From Parasponia andersonii (lineage: Eukaryota; Streptophyta; Magnoliopsida; Rosales; Cannabaceae): a stretch of 64,000 nucleotides of DNA. Made by a program: the position numbers and the translations under genes. Numbering within the stretch: the stretch's first letter is position 1; each line of letters starts with the position of its first letter. The stretch lies in NCBI GenBank assembly GCA_002914805.1, contig JXTB01000019.1:292645-356644 (forward strand), in the 5' to 3' direction. Shown piece after piece: positions 1-12,560 of this stretch. Below the pieces are notes generated by a model that saw only the letters and a list, made by a program, of their open reading frames with translations, was not told where the DNA came from and did not search any database.

Positions 1-120
1 TTTGCATTTAGATCTCTCGATAGGGAAGAAAGTTTTCTGCCTTTGTTGTCTGCATCTTTTGAGGTAGTTGTTGGCTTAGGCCTTTGCTTACTTACACTAA
101 AATTTGCTTGGTTTCATCAG

Positions 121-2476
121 GTTCAAAGCGATCATTTTGATGAATTTTTCGCCCCTGAGCTCGATAAACATGGTTATCAAGCTCTATATAAGAGAAAGAC
201 ACATGAGGTTGATTGAAACTTATAGTTTCTTTATTGTATCACGTCTGAGTTCAAAAAATTTTTTGTTACTTATTTATTGTGTTTTTCTTTGTTTTAGGTC
301 TACAACGGAAATCCACTAACAATTGATGGCTGTGCAACTTTTTTCCGCAGAGACAGATTTTCACATGTCAAGAAATACGAGGTCTCGGGGGGAGAAACTA
401 ATACTTTACTTGTATGGTAGAATTATAGTATGTATTTATCTGTTATTGTCTAATTTAAATTTTTGTTTGTATGCAGGTCGAGTTTAATAAGGCTGCGCAG
501 TCCTTGACTGATGCAATGATTCCAAGTACTCAAAAGAAAACTGCTTTAAGTCGACTAGTTAAGGTACCTTGAGCCAAAATATGTTTATAGATCATGAGCT
601 CCAAACTTCTGTACTATGGAATGCTATAGCGGTGCTCATATAAATTTCTTATACAGGATAATGTTGCACTCATAGTGGTTCTTGAAGCTAAATTTACGAA
701 TCAGGTGGGAGCTGCTGATAATCCAGGGAAACGGCAACTTCTTTGTGTGGTAATGACTACTTACAATCTTTCTTTAATGATTTGTCATCTCAATATCCTT
801 TATTTAGAAATTTTCGAATTTTGTTTTGTGCTTGATTTATTTCTGCAAAATTTATTAGATTTCAGATTTATATTGTGTGGTAATGACTATTGACTACTTG
901 CAAACTTTTCCTTGCTGCATTATTAGATGATTTCTGTTTCTGTTCCTGTTCCTAGAATTTTTTTGACGTCTCTGGTATGTTCGATAATGGATATTTCCCA
1001 AAATTTATATGATTAGCATTAACATGAGCACTGCTTTTTGAATATTGCTTCCAAAAGAGTCTCCTTAATCTATTGTTGGTTTGAGGCATAGGAAAAGTGC
1101 TTTTTCTTGTGAGTTATAACTGATTGCTTGGGAATTGCGTGCAACTTGTTAAAAGGAAGAGGACTGCTGTGGCTGACAATATTTATATATATATTTGTAT
1201 GTATATTTCAACAATTCTCCCCAGTTTTGAATTTCTTCTTTTTGTTGTCACCAAACCCTTTAAATTGCTTCAGAAAAGTTCGTCATCGTATAAATAACAT
1301 TGGAATTTGGAAAGGATCATGCAAAATTCAGGGATGCATTTTAGTAAAAAAGAAATATGTAGGAATGGCTTATTTAATAAATTAGAATTCGTGATTTGGA
1401 TTGTTCTCAATAGATTTAGAACATGTTTCCTTAATCACTATCGTGATGTTTAAGTAAATCTGTTTAAAGGCATCACTAAGTATGTTTATTTTCATGATTT
1501 AATTTACAGGCAAATACACATGTAAATGTCCTCCAAGATCTAAAGGATGTCAAACTCTGGCAGGTAGCTATTTATTTATTTATTTATTTTTGAATTTTAT
1601 TTCTATATGTGGTCTCTAGTTTCTCAGGTCTTTGTAACATGATTTAGTGGTTTCTTGCTTGTCATATCAGGTTCATACTCTTTTAAAAGGATTGGAGAAA
1701 ATTGCTGCCAGCGCAGATATTCCAATGTTGGTTTGTGGAGATTTTAACTCTATTCCTGGAAGGTTTGTTTACTTCTCACAGATGGTTTTACCTGTTATCC
1801 AGAATTTTTGTGAGAGTTTCTGCTTGCTTAAATGTGTTGATTAATTTGTTTACAGTGCTCCTCATGCGCTCCTTGCTATGGGTAAGGTAGAACCGTTGCA
1901 TCCAGATTTAGCAGTAGATCCTCTTAATATATTGCGCCCCCACAGCAAACTGATACATCAGTTGCCACTGGTAACATTTTTTTTTTTTAGTGCATTGCGT
2001 CTATGTTTCAGTTGATGTATTGTTCTTTTTTTTCTGTTGTTTTCTGGTTTTATGGTTTTGAGCTGGTTTTCACTCAAGTACTGGCATAGGTGAGCGCATA
2101 TTCTTCATTTGCAAGACCAGGAGTTGGTCTCGGTTTGGATCAGCAGAGGAGAAGACTGGATCCCTCCACGAACGAACCATTATTTACAAATTGCACTAGA
2201 GATTTTATTGGCACCCTAGATTACATATTTTACACAGGTGAACTTCTGCTTTACAATTTTGTTTTTCTTTATTAATTTTATGCGTCTTTACTTGCTCACT
2301 TGTGCATCATACTCTGTTTCATTGTTTCAGCGGACTCTTTAACAGTTGAGTCCTTGTTGGAGCTCTTGGATGAGGAAAACTTGAGGAAAGACACAGCACT
2401 TCCTTCTCCAGAGTGGTCCTCTGATCATATAGCACTCCTAGCTGAATTCCGTTGCAAGTCTAGACCTAGACGTTGA
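121..2476 (+). CDS. CCR4: CCR4-type poly(A) deadenylase, C-terminal part
   Basis: Catalytic subunit of the cytoplasmic CCR4-NOT complex, which shortens mRNA poly(A) tails; exonuclease-endonuclease-phosphatase fold. Nine exons with GT-AG introns join in frame: 121-207, 298-381, 477-563, 657-749, 1510-1563, 1671-1762, 1856-1970, 2090-2237 and 2331-2476. They encode the last 301 residues. Plant CCR4 proteins are about 600 residues (family knowledge), so the N-terminal half lies left of the window; the first visible exon begins in phase 0 after an AG at 119-120. Active-site motifs are present: NTH in exon 5, GDFNS at 1737-1751 and SSDH at 2417-2428. The protein ends CKSRPRR before TGA. No frameshift or premature stop is seen, so the gene looks functional. 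The closest Arabidopsis relatives are CCR4-1 and CCR4-2 (from memory). Confidence 0.95.
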
Positions 2477-3500
2477 CTCACAGATTGGTATTTGTTTTTT
2501 CTCTTGTTCATGCTCTATTTGTTTCTTTCCTTGTCTTCTATTTGGTGCTTGCTTTTGTCTTTTCCTCCTAACTGAAAAATCTTGGACGTTTTGTGAAAGT
2601 TTTAATAATTATCATATTCCCCCCTTTCTCTCTCCCTCTTTTTTAAGTGTTTGCGATTCTGTGCCTGTGGAACTGTACTTGTGCATGGTTTTTATTGGTT
2701 TTGTTGATATGCTGATCTGAATGCTTGTAGGCAAAGATCGGCGGACATCCAATATAAAAAGGCTGAGAGAAGCCATTGGATTAAGATAAGTTATTGTAAG
2801 AATGGTAGATCATGCTCTATGTTCTTTTCCGTGTATCTCCCCCGTGGGATCCTTGCTATGATCTGCTTTGTACTATGCCACCTTTGTTTCATAGAAAAAT
2901 TATGATTGTGCCTTTGTTCAATTGCTTATCTTTTTCCTGCCAATAGATTTCTTCTTAGAGATGCCGAGCCGTTCAATATAACCTAAGTCGTCGTCCTGTA
3001 CTCTTATATCTTTCCAAGGCGAGTGATGAGTGGCCTACAATTGTACGTTCTTCTTTTTCATATCGGGTTCTCCATGTTTCCTAGGATTTGGTAACAGTCC
3101 TTTTTGATTTTGTTCTCCGCGATGAGGAAACAGGAGCAGAGGAATAATATTTTGTTTTATTTTTTTTTTGAAGTCCTCCCCGCCCCCTTCCTTCTTCTGA
3201 TCACGTATTAATTGCGAAGGTCTACTGCTTTGGTGTTCTGCTTTAAGCGGAAATGTAATGGTTAAAATAGAGGGTTGCATATGGATACTATTTTTCTTTG
3301 TTTTTTGCATTTTTCTTTCTGGCAAATGGATTGGAATTGAAGACATAGATCACTGAAAGACTAGCGCTGTTAGAAAAGTGAACTTCTATTACATCAGAGG
3401 GAACTATCTGATGGGCAGTAGATTTCTTGGCAGTTATTAGGGCCAGGACATCTCTACTTATTTTGTATAGAAAAAGATCAATAAATTTCGCTTGTGGAGC
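2477..3500 (+). other. CCR4 3' UTR with a probable intron
   Basis: Downstream of the CCR4 stop. A plausible GT-AG intron runs 2488-2730: donor GGTATT, pyrimidine-rich interior, acceptor TTGTAG. Its donor is only 11 bases after the stop codon, too close to trigger nonsense-mediated decay under the usual 50-base rule. AATAAA at 3480-3485 is a candidate poly(A) signal. No ORF with recognisable similarity is present; the reverse-strand ORF at 3035-3346 looks like chance. Confidence 0.45.
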
Positions 3501-4547
3501 AATTTCTTAACTAGTGTTTCATCCAATTCATATCCCCGGTTCTAATCTATATATAAGCATATGGTATCATGTGCATCCGCAGAGATCATTTATAACTCTG
3601 AGAGTACGTACGTATACATTGGAGTATGTGATGAAGTTCTTTGATGGACCTGGATATCCGATGCCCAACTAGAGGGTCGGCAACGTTTTTAAATTTGTTT
3701 TTCAGCCGAGAAGAAATTGAAATTGGTTTATTTCTCCCTGTTACCATGAAATCCATTGTTGATTTTCCTAATCCAGCAATATAGATTTACCAATTACCAA
3801 GGGAGTTGGCAGCGATCGAAAGGAATTAGAAGGAAAAGGTATTGTTTGATTTCTTTTGCTCGCCATAAAATCATTCGAAGATTTCCCTAAACCGAGATTA
3901 TCGGTAACCATATTGAAGGGCTGCAGCACGAAAAACAGAGAGAATCAAAAGAGCCAAGTTAAAATTTACAACTAATGATGTGGAATGCTTTACAACTACC
4001 AAGTATGTATCCCAGCAAAAAAGTACCAAATACGTATATGGTCCTATTTTGAAAAAAAAAAAAAAAAACATGCCAAAACATTGGGATTAAATTTTGCCTC
4101 TATACCATGATTCAACAATTATATATATCCTCCAAGGAACATTAAACCAGAGAGGAAAATGCTTTAGATGCATCATCGAAGGCTCTACATTCTTTACTTT
4201 TATCTCCTCCTTTACAGTCAAATAAATTCTTCAAGTGTTTCTATGATGCCAATGCGAAGGTTTTTCCTATACACGAGTCATTCTATAGTTAATGGAGCAT
4301 CCCTAAAGGAGGTAATCTGCACAAATGAAGGATTTTGAGAACAATAGTGGACAAAATCTCTCATTTGTTCTTACAAAAGTATAAGCACGTCTTTCAATTT
4401 TGAGAACAGTAGTGAATAAAATCTTTTCCTTTGTTCTTACCAAATAATAAGCAAGCGTATGAATGGCAGAAAACCTGTAAACTATGATCACCAAGCAAAC
4501 TTGACAACCTCAAAGCTTAAATATTGAATACCGCCTCGCCTCACAAT
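3501..4547. other. Intergenic, between convergent genes
   Basis: About 1 kb between the 3' ends of the convergent CCR4 and F-box genes. It is AT-rich with one A run near 4053. The right part must include the 3' UTR of the F-box gene. An imperfect repeat (fragments such as TTTGTTCTTAC near 4366 and 4430) is visible inside 4310-4445. No other feature is supported. Confidence 0.6.
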
Positions 4548-7500
4548 TTAGCTGTGTACTTTAAAGCACTTCAGGTGTGGGAACAACTGAAGCAAATCTT
4601 CACGGCTCCGTTTCTAGATAAGAATTAATCACACAATCAGGAATGTTAATCTGGTTTAGTAACCTTAACTTATTGATGTGAAAAAGAAGGTGGAGATTAA
4701 GTAATTACCTTGATCCCAATACATCCATTAACATCCAGAGTTGTAAGTTTATCCGAGCAAGACCTTGATAGGGCCTCCAGGCACTTGTCAGTTACCCCAA
4801 CTATTCCAAATAAGCTGCAGCTTTCATTGTAATTATTCAGTAACAGAACAGCCTCAGAAAGAAAATTATTTTACTAAAGGTCATAGCACATGCCTGCAAG
4901 CTAAGACTCATGGCACAGATAACCCCAGAGATGATTCAAAAACATTGTTTTAAACTCTCATGATTTTTTCTCTATTGGCTGCCAATGTAGCCCGGAATTT
5001 CGTGTGGCATTTAAAGAAAAATGAAATCTCCTAAATGTGCTTAAAATTCTTTTTCTACTTTTTACTGCAGCAGTAGGGATTTAGTTCAGCCAAGACCCAC
5101 CAAATGAATAGTACTTAAGGTCGTCTAGAACAAAATCCCATTTTGATCAAATGCAACAAAGACAAGAGAGCTCATGTTTCATCCTAAAAAGACTTGGCTA
5201 AAATTACTCCAGAAGCCAACTACGTAAGTACTTGCATAATTAATTTCGTTTTCTCCCCCTCTGGNCCGACGTGAGGATGAGGGTGAATGATGACGAATGT
5301 ACTACTACTCAGGCAAACAGTGTGCCATCCAGCATCCCACAAGTAAAATCTTCGAAATATAAAAAAGATTACCTAAGAAGTTCAAGAGAGGTGCAGCCCT
5401 CTGCAATGGCTATGACCCCTGCGTCGGTCACACGTGTACACCTACCAGATGATAGGAAATTTAATAATATTAATCAAGATATTTGTAAATTCAAATACCT
5501 CTATAGAAGGTTGGAACTTTCAATTACCAAGTCAAATTGAGAGAGACAAGGCTATGACACTTGGCTATAGAGTAAAGTCCTTCATCTGAGAGACTCTGAA
5601 AATGAAAAAAAAAAAAAATGCAAACTCGGATGTCTTTCAGTTCATGAAGACAATAAGAGTTGTGTAATCTAGTGAGGAGATCTTACCTGTGCACCACATA
5701 GATCCAAATATTTGAGATGGGATAGAAGTGATATGCTCTTGTAAGTTTCATCAGAGAAACTGATCACATGACATACAACAAATTATACCAAAACAAGTAG
5801 GATATTGCTTAATGCCAAACATAAACACCATTAAATACCTGGAGAGGGCATAAAGATTGAGATTCTGGAGAGCAGAGCAATTAAGCAATATTTGCTGCAA
5901 GCCATGATCTGTCAACTTGACACACCTAAAACCACCAAGTTACAAAATGGAAGCACCGTCAGGAAGTTGCAGTTTTTATTTATACACTACTTTTGTGCCT
6001 GGATAAAATTATTACTTGACACTAGTTTGGAGAAACTTAGAAAAAGAAATGTTTTTAGAGGGGGAAAAAAAAAAAGCAAGGCCAACATTAAATCAGAGAA
6101 GACTTTTCTTCTCATCTTAATCAATTTCACCATTACCATTTACTGTCAAATTATCCAATTTCAATGAGTTAAGACAAAATTATTTGAAAAACACTTGGTT
6201 GCTAGTTTGTGGTGACATACAAGAAAACTTAAAAAAAGCAACATTTGCAAATAGCATTTCTTTTCTCAAAAATATAAACCACATAAGAAAATATTTTACA
6301 TACCTAGTCAGATTCAGAAACTCTATCTGAGGATATTGCCCAGCAATTAATTGCAAACTTTTGTCTGATATATTCTGCAATTGTCACGTTAAATGGCTCA
6401 AAACTATAAGAGAGCTTCAAAATAATGACCTTTTACATGCTCAACTTCAACAGCATTGCCACGTTAAATAATGACTTTGTGAAAGATAGTGGTTGGGATC
6501 TCACCTATTATCCCAAATTTTTAATACGACCTGATTTGATCACATGTGATTTGTCATGATTTAACTGGTGAATTAAAATTTACCACTAATAGATTTATTA
6601 ACATTCATCAATTGAATGCCAATAACTCATAAGCCACATCAGGTTGTATTAAAAAAGTGGGGTAATGGATAGGATCCCAAGCACTATCCTTTGGTGAAAT
6701 AGAAGCAAAGAGTATAAAAGCGATAAGGTCTATGAACTTTGATTTTGAGACTAAGCGCATGACATGGTGAGTGTACAAGAAATCAGTAAACACATACCTT
6801 ACAGCCACTTAAGTTTAGATCTATGACATGTCTGCAGTTTTTCACCAAACTTCTTATACCACTATCTGTCACCCTGGAAGCCGTATTCATTAGCAAGTTC
6901 TATAGTTTGTTGAGTTCTAGAGACAGGTCAAAGAAAACCTATGTACCTGACATTCCAGTATATAGAGAAGACCTTCAACTTAGGACATACACTAGTTATA
7001 GCTTCAATTCCCTTATCAGAAATCTTCTGGCAGCCATTAAGATTCAAAGACTCCAGATTTTGAATAGCATCTGAACACTGCAAAATGCTAAGTTTACTGA
7101 ACACATAACTCCAGTTTATAATAAAAGCAACCAATTTTGCAGGATGCACAATACTTGGCATAGCAATATCAACTTACAGTTGCCAATCCCATCTCAGTTT
7201 TCACTTTTTCTTTCTTTTCCCTTTTTTTTTGGCAAAAAATCTTCAACTTTAAGAATACAAGAATCATGTGTCTGATCTATTTTATTTTGCCATATGAACA
7301 TTGTGAAGCCAACAAAAGTATCGTAAGCTATTGTCTCGTGTAGCTAAATTAGTGAAAGATATAGAAGAGCCTCAGTTGCATCAGAAATCGATAAATTAAA
7401 GATAAAACATCTGTGATGAAGAAGACTGAAATATCTACGTTGTAACGTTGCTTGGGAAAAAAAAAAAACATTAAATCCCTTTCCAAGTTCTGAACTGATA

Positions 7501-8299
7501 AAATGTCAATTTATAGTCAGACGTTTTACCTTGCTATTAACCAGTTCAAGATGTTTGTCTTCAATATCTTGTGCAAATTCAAGGTTGATCTGCTTCACAT
7601 GCTGATATCTCGGCTATAAACATGCCACCGTGAAATCAACATCAGTAAACAATTGCAAGAAAATGATTCAAAATTCAGAATATCAGATAACTAAGGCAAT
7701 AAACGGTGATATCCAAAACTTATGACATGCCCATTTATTGTTTCTTTGATTTGAAAACAAAGTGACACTACTCGACCACTAAATCTTAATGTACCTTTAT
7801 TTCTCCTCCTTCTTGAGTTTACCAAATTCGCAAAATTAAAGATTTGAGTAAATGCAAAACTCAAAGCTTCAATTTTTTTTTTTTTTTCCGAAATATTATC
7901 TAGACCATCCAAACTTGTTATTCAAGTCAAAACAAGAAAAAAAAAACAATATAACAAACCAGGGAAAGAGCAAGTATAAGCCGATTCCCAGCATTGTTCA
8001 TCTCTCGAAAATCAATAGCCTGAAATAAGAATCAAAATCCAGATAAAAAAACCCATAAAAAATGAAAATTTCTCGAGTAGACTAATAAAAATCATAAAAA
8101 ATACAAATAATAGAAACTGAGTATATGAAAATAGTACCAGCCAGAGAGATGGGTAGGAGACCAAAGTGCGGTAAATCCATTGGCTAACGAGTAAAAGAGA
8201 AACAAGGTCCCTCTGCGGTAATCTAGTGCTTACGATTCTGAGAACCTTTGGCACCGTTTCTCTGCTCCAACTCACCTCCTCTGTTTCTTCTCCATCCAT
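4548..8299 (-). CDS. F-box/leucine-rich-repeat protein (RNI-like)
   Basis: Predicted substrate receptor of an SCF ubiquitin ligase. Twelve exons join without a frame break: 8299-8138, 8019-7960, 7613-7530, 7077-6947, 6873-6798, 6374-6304, 5925-5839, 5759-5687, 5595-5528, 5441-5373, 4814-4709 and 4613-4548. The product is 350 residues. An F-box lies near residues 14-60 (VPKVLRIVSTRLPQRDLVSL, then the SQWIYRTLVSYPSLW block). About nine cysteine-containing LRRs follow, with the repeated pattern LNLxGCxxISDxGI. The C-terminus FKVHS matches my memory of Arabidopsis At3g58530 (about 353 residues). The ATG at 8299 was chosen because it starts MDGEETEEVSW just before the F-box; an in-frame ATG at 8404 would add 35 residues without family support. 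Intact and probably functional; its target is unknown. Confidence 0.95.
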
Positions 8300-8382
8300 T
8301 CTCCTAGAATGACAGTTTGGCTTCGAGTTCGAGAGGATCAGAATCTCAGAATTGAAATGCAATGCGATGGCATTCCCAAAAT

Positions 8383-8500
8383 AAACGACACGTCGTTTCA
8401 TCATCTCATATACAATAGAGTCACGGGCCAGAGCAAACCCACCCTGTGGTGCCGGAGTTGTTTGTTCTAACTTCTAATTTCAGAAAACGACGCGTCGTTT
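8383..8500. promoter_or_regulatory. Two 16-bp palindromes upstream of the F-box gene
   Basis: AAACGACACGTCGTTT (8383-8398, one mismatch from perfect) and AAACGACGCGTCGTTT (8485-8500, perfect) lie 84-201 bases upstream of the F-box ATG. Each contains an ACGT or CGCG core and they are about 100 bases apart. A site for a dimeric (for example bZIP-type) factor is an inference. Confidence 0.4.
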
Positions 8501-8756
8501 ATGAGTAAAACCAAACGACAGTCACATATCTCGTCTTATAAAACATGTTACATGACATGGTACCTATGTCAAAACTCCTTTCTCTAAGAGTCCAATGCCC
8601 CATTGAATTTGTTGGAGGTACTTTCCCTGACAGTCAAAAAAACGACACATGGCTCCTAAACAACTAAACGAAGTAAAAAATGACATATCGTGTCAACATA
8701 TCTGAAATGACACCAAACTCATTATGGATAGAGCGAATTAAGAAAAACTAAGTAAG

Positions 8757-9010
8757 CTGAAAAGAAATATGTAACTGAGCAATATGCAGGGGTTACATTA
8801 AAATGTTCTTCACTACTAGACATCTGAAAAGAAATATGCAGGGGTTCAGATAGAGGATTTCTACTATTCTGGGAATTTATCCTAGGGTTACATTAAAATG
8901 TTCGAGCAGTTCGTCAGAAAATGTTCGAGCAGTTCATCAAAAGTGTTCGAGCAGTTCATCAGAAGTGTTCGAGCAGTTTATCAGTAAATAAACCGTCAGT
9001 TCAGTAAGAG
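8757..9010. repeat. Short direct repeats, including four 22-23-bp units
   Basis: Four tandem units beginning GTTCGAGCAGTT start at 8901, 8924, 8946 and 8968 (periods 23, 22, 22). Just to the left, GGGTTACATTAAAATGTTC occurs near 8792 and 8885, and CTGAAAAGAAATATG occurs near 8758 and 8823, showing a larger imperfect duplication. Origin unknown; it may be the edge of a degraded element. Confidence 0.7.
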
Positions 9011-9098
9011 TAAATTAGGGTATCAGACCCTAGAGATTGAAGATAGGATCATTTCTAGCAGTTCTACTCTACAGACTAAAGAGTATAAAAACAAATTT

Positions 9099-9122
9099 CT
9101 TATTTCACTTCGGTGAAATAAG
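9099..9122. other. Perfect 10-bp hairpin with TTCG loop
   Basis: Arms CTTATTTCAC (9099-9108) and GTGAAATAAG (9113-9122) enclose TTCG. If transcribed, this gives the very stable C(UUCG)G tetraloop. No gene is recognised around it; 9000-9480 is otherwise plain. Confidence 0.6.
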
Positions 9123-9501
9123 TTTAATCCCAGAGTGAAGTTGTTTTCAAGAATGAAAGAAATAAGAGAAGACACTGACCTTTCTTCAAGAAATGGAGCT
9201 GAGTCGATTCGGAACTGTGATGAAGAAGCAGCAGCGATTGGAGCGACCTGGGAGGAAGAACGGCGTTAAGGTTTTTGAGTTTTCTGAAGTTTTTCGGGTA
9301 AAATGAGAGAGACGGATGATTTCTGATATTTATAACCTAATCACCGTTAGATCGCAGCCGTAGATCGGAGGATTTGAATTTTAAATCTGAAGGCTAAGGA
9401 CTGCGCGGGATTTAAATCTATCCGAAAAGTTAGGATTATTTAAAATTTGAAAAGATTTGGAAAGATTTGGTGACGGTTGGTGTCAATCAGGCTTCCTCGA
9501 A

Positions 9502-9539
9502 NNNNNNNNNNNNNNNNNNNNNNNNNNNNNNNNNNNNNN
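9502..9539. other. Assembly gap (38 N)
   Basis: A run of 38 Ns. The sequence immediately right of it is LTR-like, so the gap probably hides the start of that repeat. Confidence 1.
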
Positions 9540-10140
9540 TCTTCCACAGGTTTTGTGCGATCTTCTCCGTGCAGTTTGCCTTGACAAACAGGAAACCTAT
9601 GAAGAGAAGAAAACACGTAACTGCCATAAAGGAAACCTGCAAGAAGAGGGAAACAAGTAAACGCTAAGGGAAAAAACCTACAAGGAAAGGGAAACTGAAG
9701 ACTCCTATTTATGATTAACTAGTTATCCTTTTTGAATAGTTATCCAATTATATTGTTACTCAATTTATGTTACCCAATTGTATAGTTACCCGTTTATACA
9801 ATTAGGATCCTAGAGACATAAGGAACCTAGGAACATATGGTCACTACAATCTATATAAAGGGGGCTCTATGTTTCGAAGAAATCATAACCAAGTTCTGGG
9901 CAGAAACAAGTCACAGAGAATAGAAGTCAGAGCAAATTCAAGTTTGGGTTGTCCAAGGCGTTAATATTCTTCAATAGTTTTTGAGTCTTTCCGATTCCTA
10001 GACAAAATTGTAACCTTGAGTGTTCATCATTATTCATAAAATAGTCAGAAAACAGTGGACGTAGGCTCATCTTTTTTGGGGCTGAACCACTATAAATCCC
10101 TCTCTCCTTATTTGCTTTGATTACTATTTCAATTCACACA
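9540..10140 (+). mobile_element. LTR of a copia-like retrotransposon, probably solo or truncated
   Basis: The layout is that of a plant copia LTR. A TATA-type promoter (TATATAAAGG) lies near 9851, followed by a transcript-like region. Near 10051-10100 comes the characteristic GTGGACGTAGGCTC block and then GGGGCTGAACCACTATAAA, a signature often seen in the R/U5 part of copia LTRs (established knowledge). The left end falls in the N gap, the right end is approximate, and no gag-pol sequence follows. Confidence 0.6.
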
Positions 10141-11424
10141 AACCACATCTCTTGATTTTTCATAAATTTATTGTTGATAAAACCTCCATCAACACTAAGA
10201 AACACTTGTTATGTTCGATACCATACACTTATAAAAATGGGTTCAAAAAAAATTTAAGTATTTTGACATTTTTCAAAATTGTCACATCTCACAGAAAAAA
10301 AAAAAAAAAAAAAAACACAAGCCTCCTAGACCTAGAAGTAGGCCGCAAATCTATTGTTTAATTCCCCCTCTATGTAGAAGGTCATTTATTTTTTTCCTAG
10401 TATGTATGAGATCCTCTTGGTATGTACTATGTTAATTTAATAGTTGTCACCCCGTGACTACTTAGGTTTTCTAGCCTAGCGCTTTCTGTGTCTTAGGCAG
10501 GTTGCTCAGGAAAAGGGTCACTTCTCTATGTAACTTGAAATTCATCGTCATTGGGTTCACTTCGTTAGAATATCTCCTGCGTAAAATGCTAAATTAAAAT
10601 TTGCTCCAATAAGTACACGTTAAAAAAATGTTATTTTATATTTTTATTTATTTACAATTTCTTTTTTTTTTTAACTGTTAATTCTAATTACTAATAATAA
10701 TAAAAACTCCACTTTATCTACTAATGCAATAACTCATATTTTTTCTCTATTTTTTTTTTTTTGTAATTTATGTGTTTATTGGATCTTGAGTAATGCTCAA
10801 TCATACCTTGGAAATTGATACATCTTGATCAAGTGTGAACGATCTATTTTCCACGCTTTCCTCCAACTTGTGATGCTTTTTTCTTTTTTCTTTCGGTTTG
10901 TAAAAATGTGAGTGGAAAAAAAAGTGATAGGAGCTCTAATTTATAGAATTTAGGGAGAGTAATATTGTGAATGAAATTTAATGAAAAAAATAAATAAAAA
11001 AAGGGTACACGAGTATTTAATTAGCTACATTGTAAAGTTTATACATATTTTCCAGTTTAATACGATAGTAGTATTGTTAAAATTTACACATGCTAAAATT
11101 AAATTGGGTACGTTATAGATAATGACCATATTATAAAATTTAGTAGATATTATAATGCCAATGTTTTAAAATCTAATACATACTAATGATAATATTGCAA
11201 ATTTAAGTACATATTGATAATGACAATATTATAAATTTTAGTATATGCTAAAATATTAGTATGTGTTATACCTTGTGTTATAGTTAACATAAGAAATAAA
11301 ATATGCTAAAAAATATGTCATATTTGATATACCATTGGAGACATTTTTTTTTGATGAAATGCTAAAATTTAGCATTAACATGAGTTTTAGTACTCTCATT
11401 GGATATGCTTTCACCGAGTTTTTC
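10141..11424. other. AT-rich intergenic sequence
   Basis: No credible gene. Several A and T homopolymers (10297-10315, 10662-10672, 10751-10762). A self-complementary AAATGCTAAAATTTAGCATT block near 11358, with similar AAAATGCTAAATT near 10585, hints at a decayed inverted-repeat element. Its ends cannot be defined. Confidence 0.5.
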
Positions 11425-11552
11425 ATTCCGGATTAAGGACAAATAAGGAAAAGGGGGAAAACGACAACTATTGCAAATGCGACTAATAATTCCGGATTAA
11501 GGACAAATAAGGAAAAGGGGGAAAACGACAACTATTGCAAATGCGACTAATA
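11425..11552. repeat. 64-bp perfect tandem duplication
   Basis: The unit starting ATTCCGGATTAAGGACAAAT and ending GCGACTAATA occurs at 11425-11488 and again at 11489-11552 with no visible difference. This implies a recent slippage or unequal exchange event, or an assembly artefact. Confidence 0.95.
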
Positions 11553-12560
11553 ATTAGAAACGATAGAGAAATGGATAAATCAACATAAACAAGAAAAAGT
11601 GAAGAAAAAGGTGAAAAAAAAAACCAGAAGAAAGGGAATGTAAAAGCATTAAAAGTAGGTTACTCATTTTTTTTTCTTTGTAAAAAATTTTGGAATCAAT
11701 CTATATAGTCCCTTAAATTTTTAAATATCATAAATTTTGCATTGGAATTTTATTTGATCTCACTTTGAACAATCATATTATGAACTGGAAGTGAAATTGA
11801 GACAAACATGTAGTTCAGGGTATAATGGAATGGGGCATTCGAAAATCAAGAACTAAAACTAAGAAAAAACACAAGGTTGAGTGCCAAGTTTGAGACATTT
11901 TAAAATTTAAAAGTTGAAACGAGGTTTAAGTTATTATTCAAGAGTTAAAAACCAGGATAATCCCAACAATATTTCATTTATTATGCTTAATTAAATATCA
12001 CGTTTGATTCTCTATTATCATAAAATCCAAAAATATCCCTAATTTTTGTAAAATAGAAAAAAAAAATAACCTTCCATCATTTTTAGTCAAATTTTTCTAC
12101 TAACATTTCTCTAAATGACAATAAGGCTGTTCGAATATTCATATCATAATAACTCTTAAACAAAAAAGTATTGCTAAGTTATGAAACGCAATATCATCAA
12201 CATTTTTCTTTCTTTTTTAAATAAAAAACTAAGTAGATAGTGTGCAGTGTTTAGTAACAAATTTTTGAATAATGAGGGAGTTTTAGATATTTTACATAGA
12301 AAGTTTGACTAAAAAAGTCTCAATTGAAGGGGTGTTTTTGGATTTTTTAGAATAAATGGTTAAATATGGTATTTAGGCATAATAGAAGAGATATTTTGTG
12401 ATTATCTTTTAAAAATAAATCTATAATTAGAAATGAAACTAAGTGAAAGTGAGAACAAGATAAAACGCACAACCAGATGTATATAAAATAAAAACTGACC
12501 AGAAAAAGGAAAAATGGCATAAAGAAAATTAAAAATTGAGGACACAAAAGGGTTAAAACA
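11553..12560. other. AT-rich intergenic sequence
   Basis: No gene or defined repeat recognised. Reverse-strand ORFs here are runs of Phe and Leu produced by purine-rich plus-strand sequence. Confidence 0.5.

Noticed and set aside
9457..9667. ORFs running through the N gap
   Set aside because: Continuity depends on Ns; the sequence on the right is LTR-like and non-coding.
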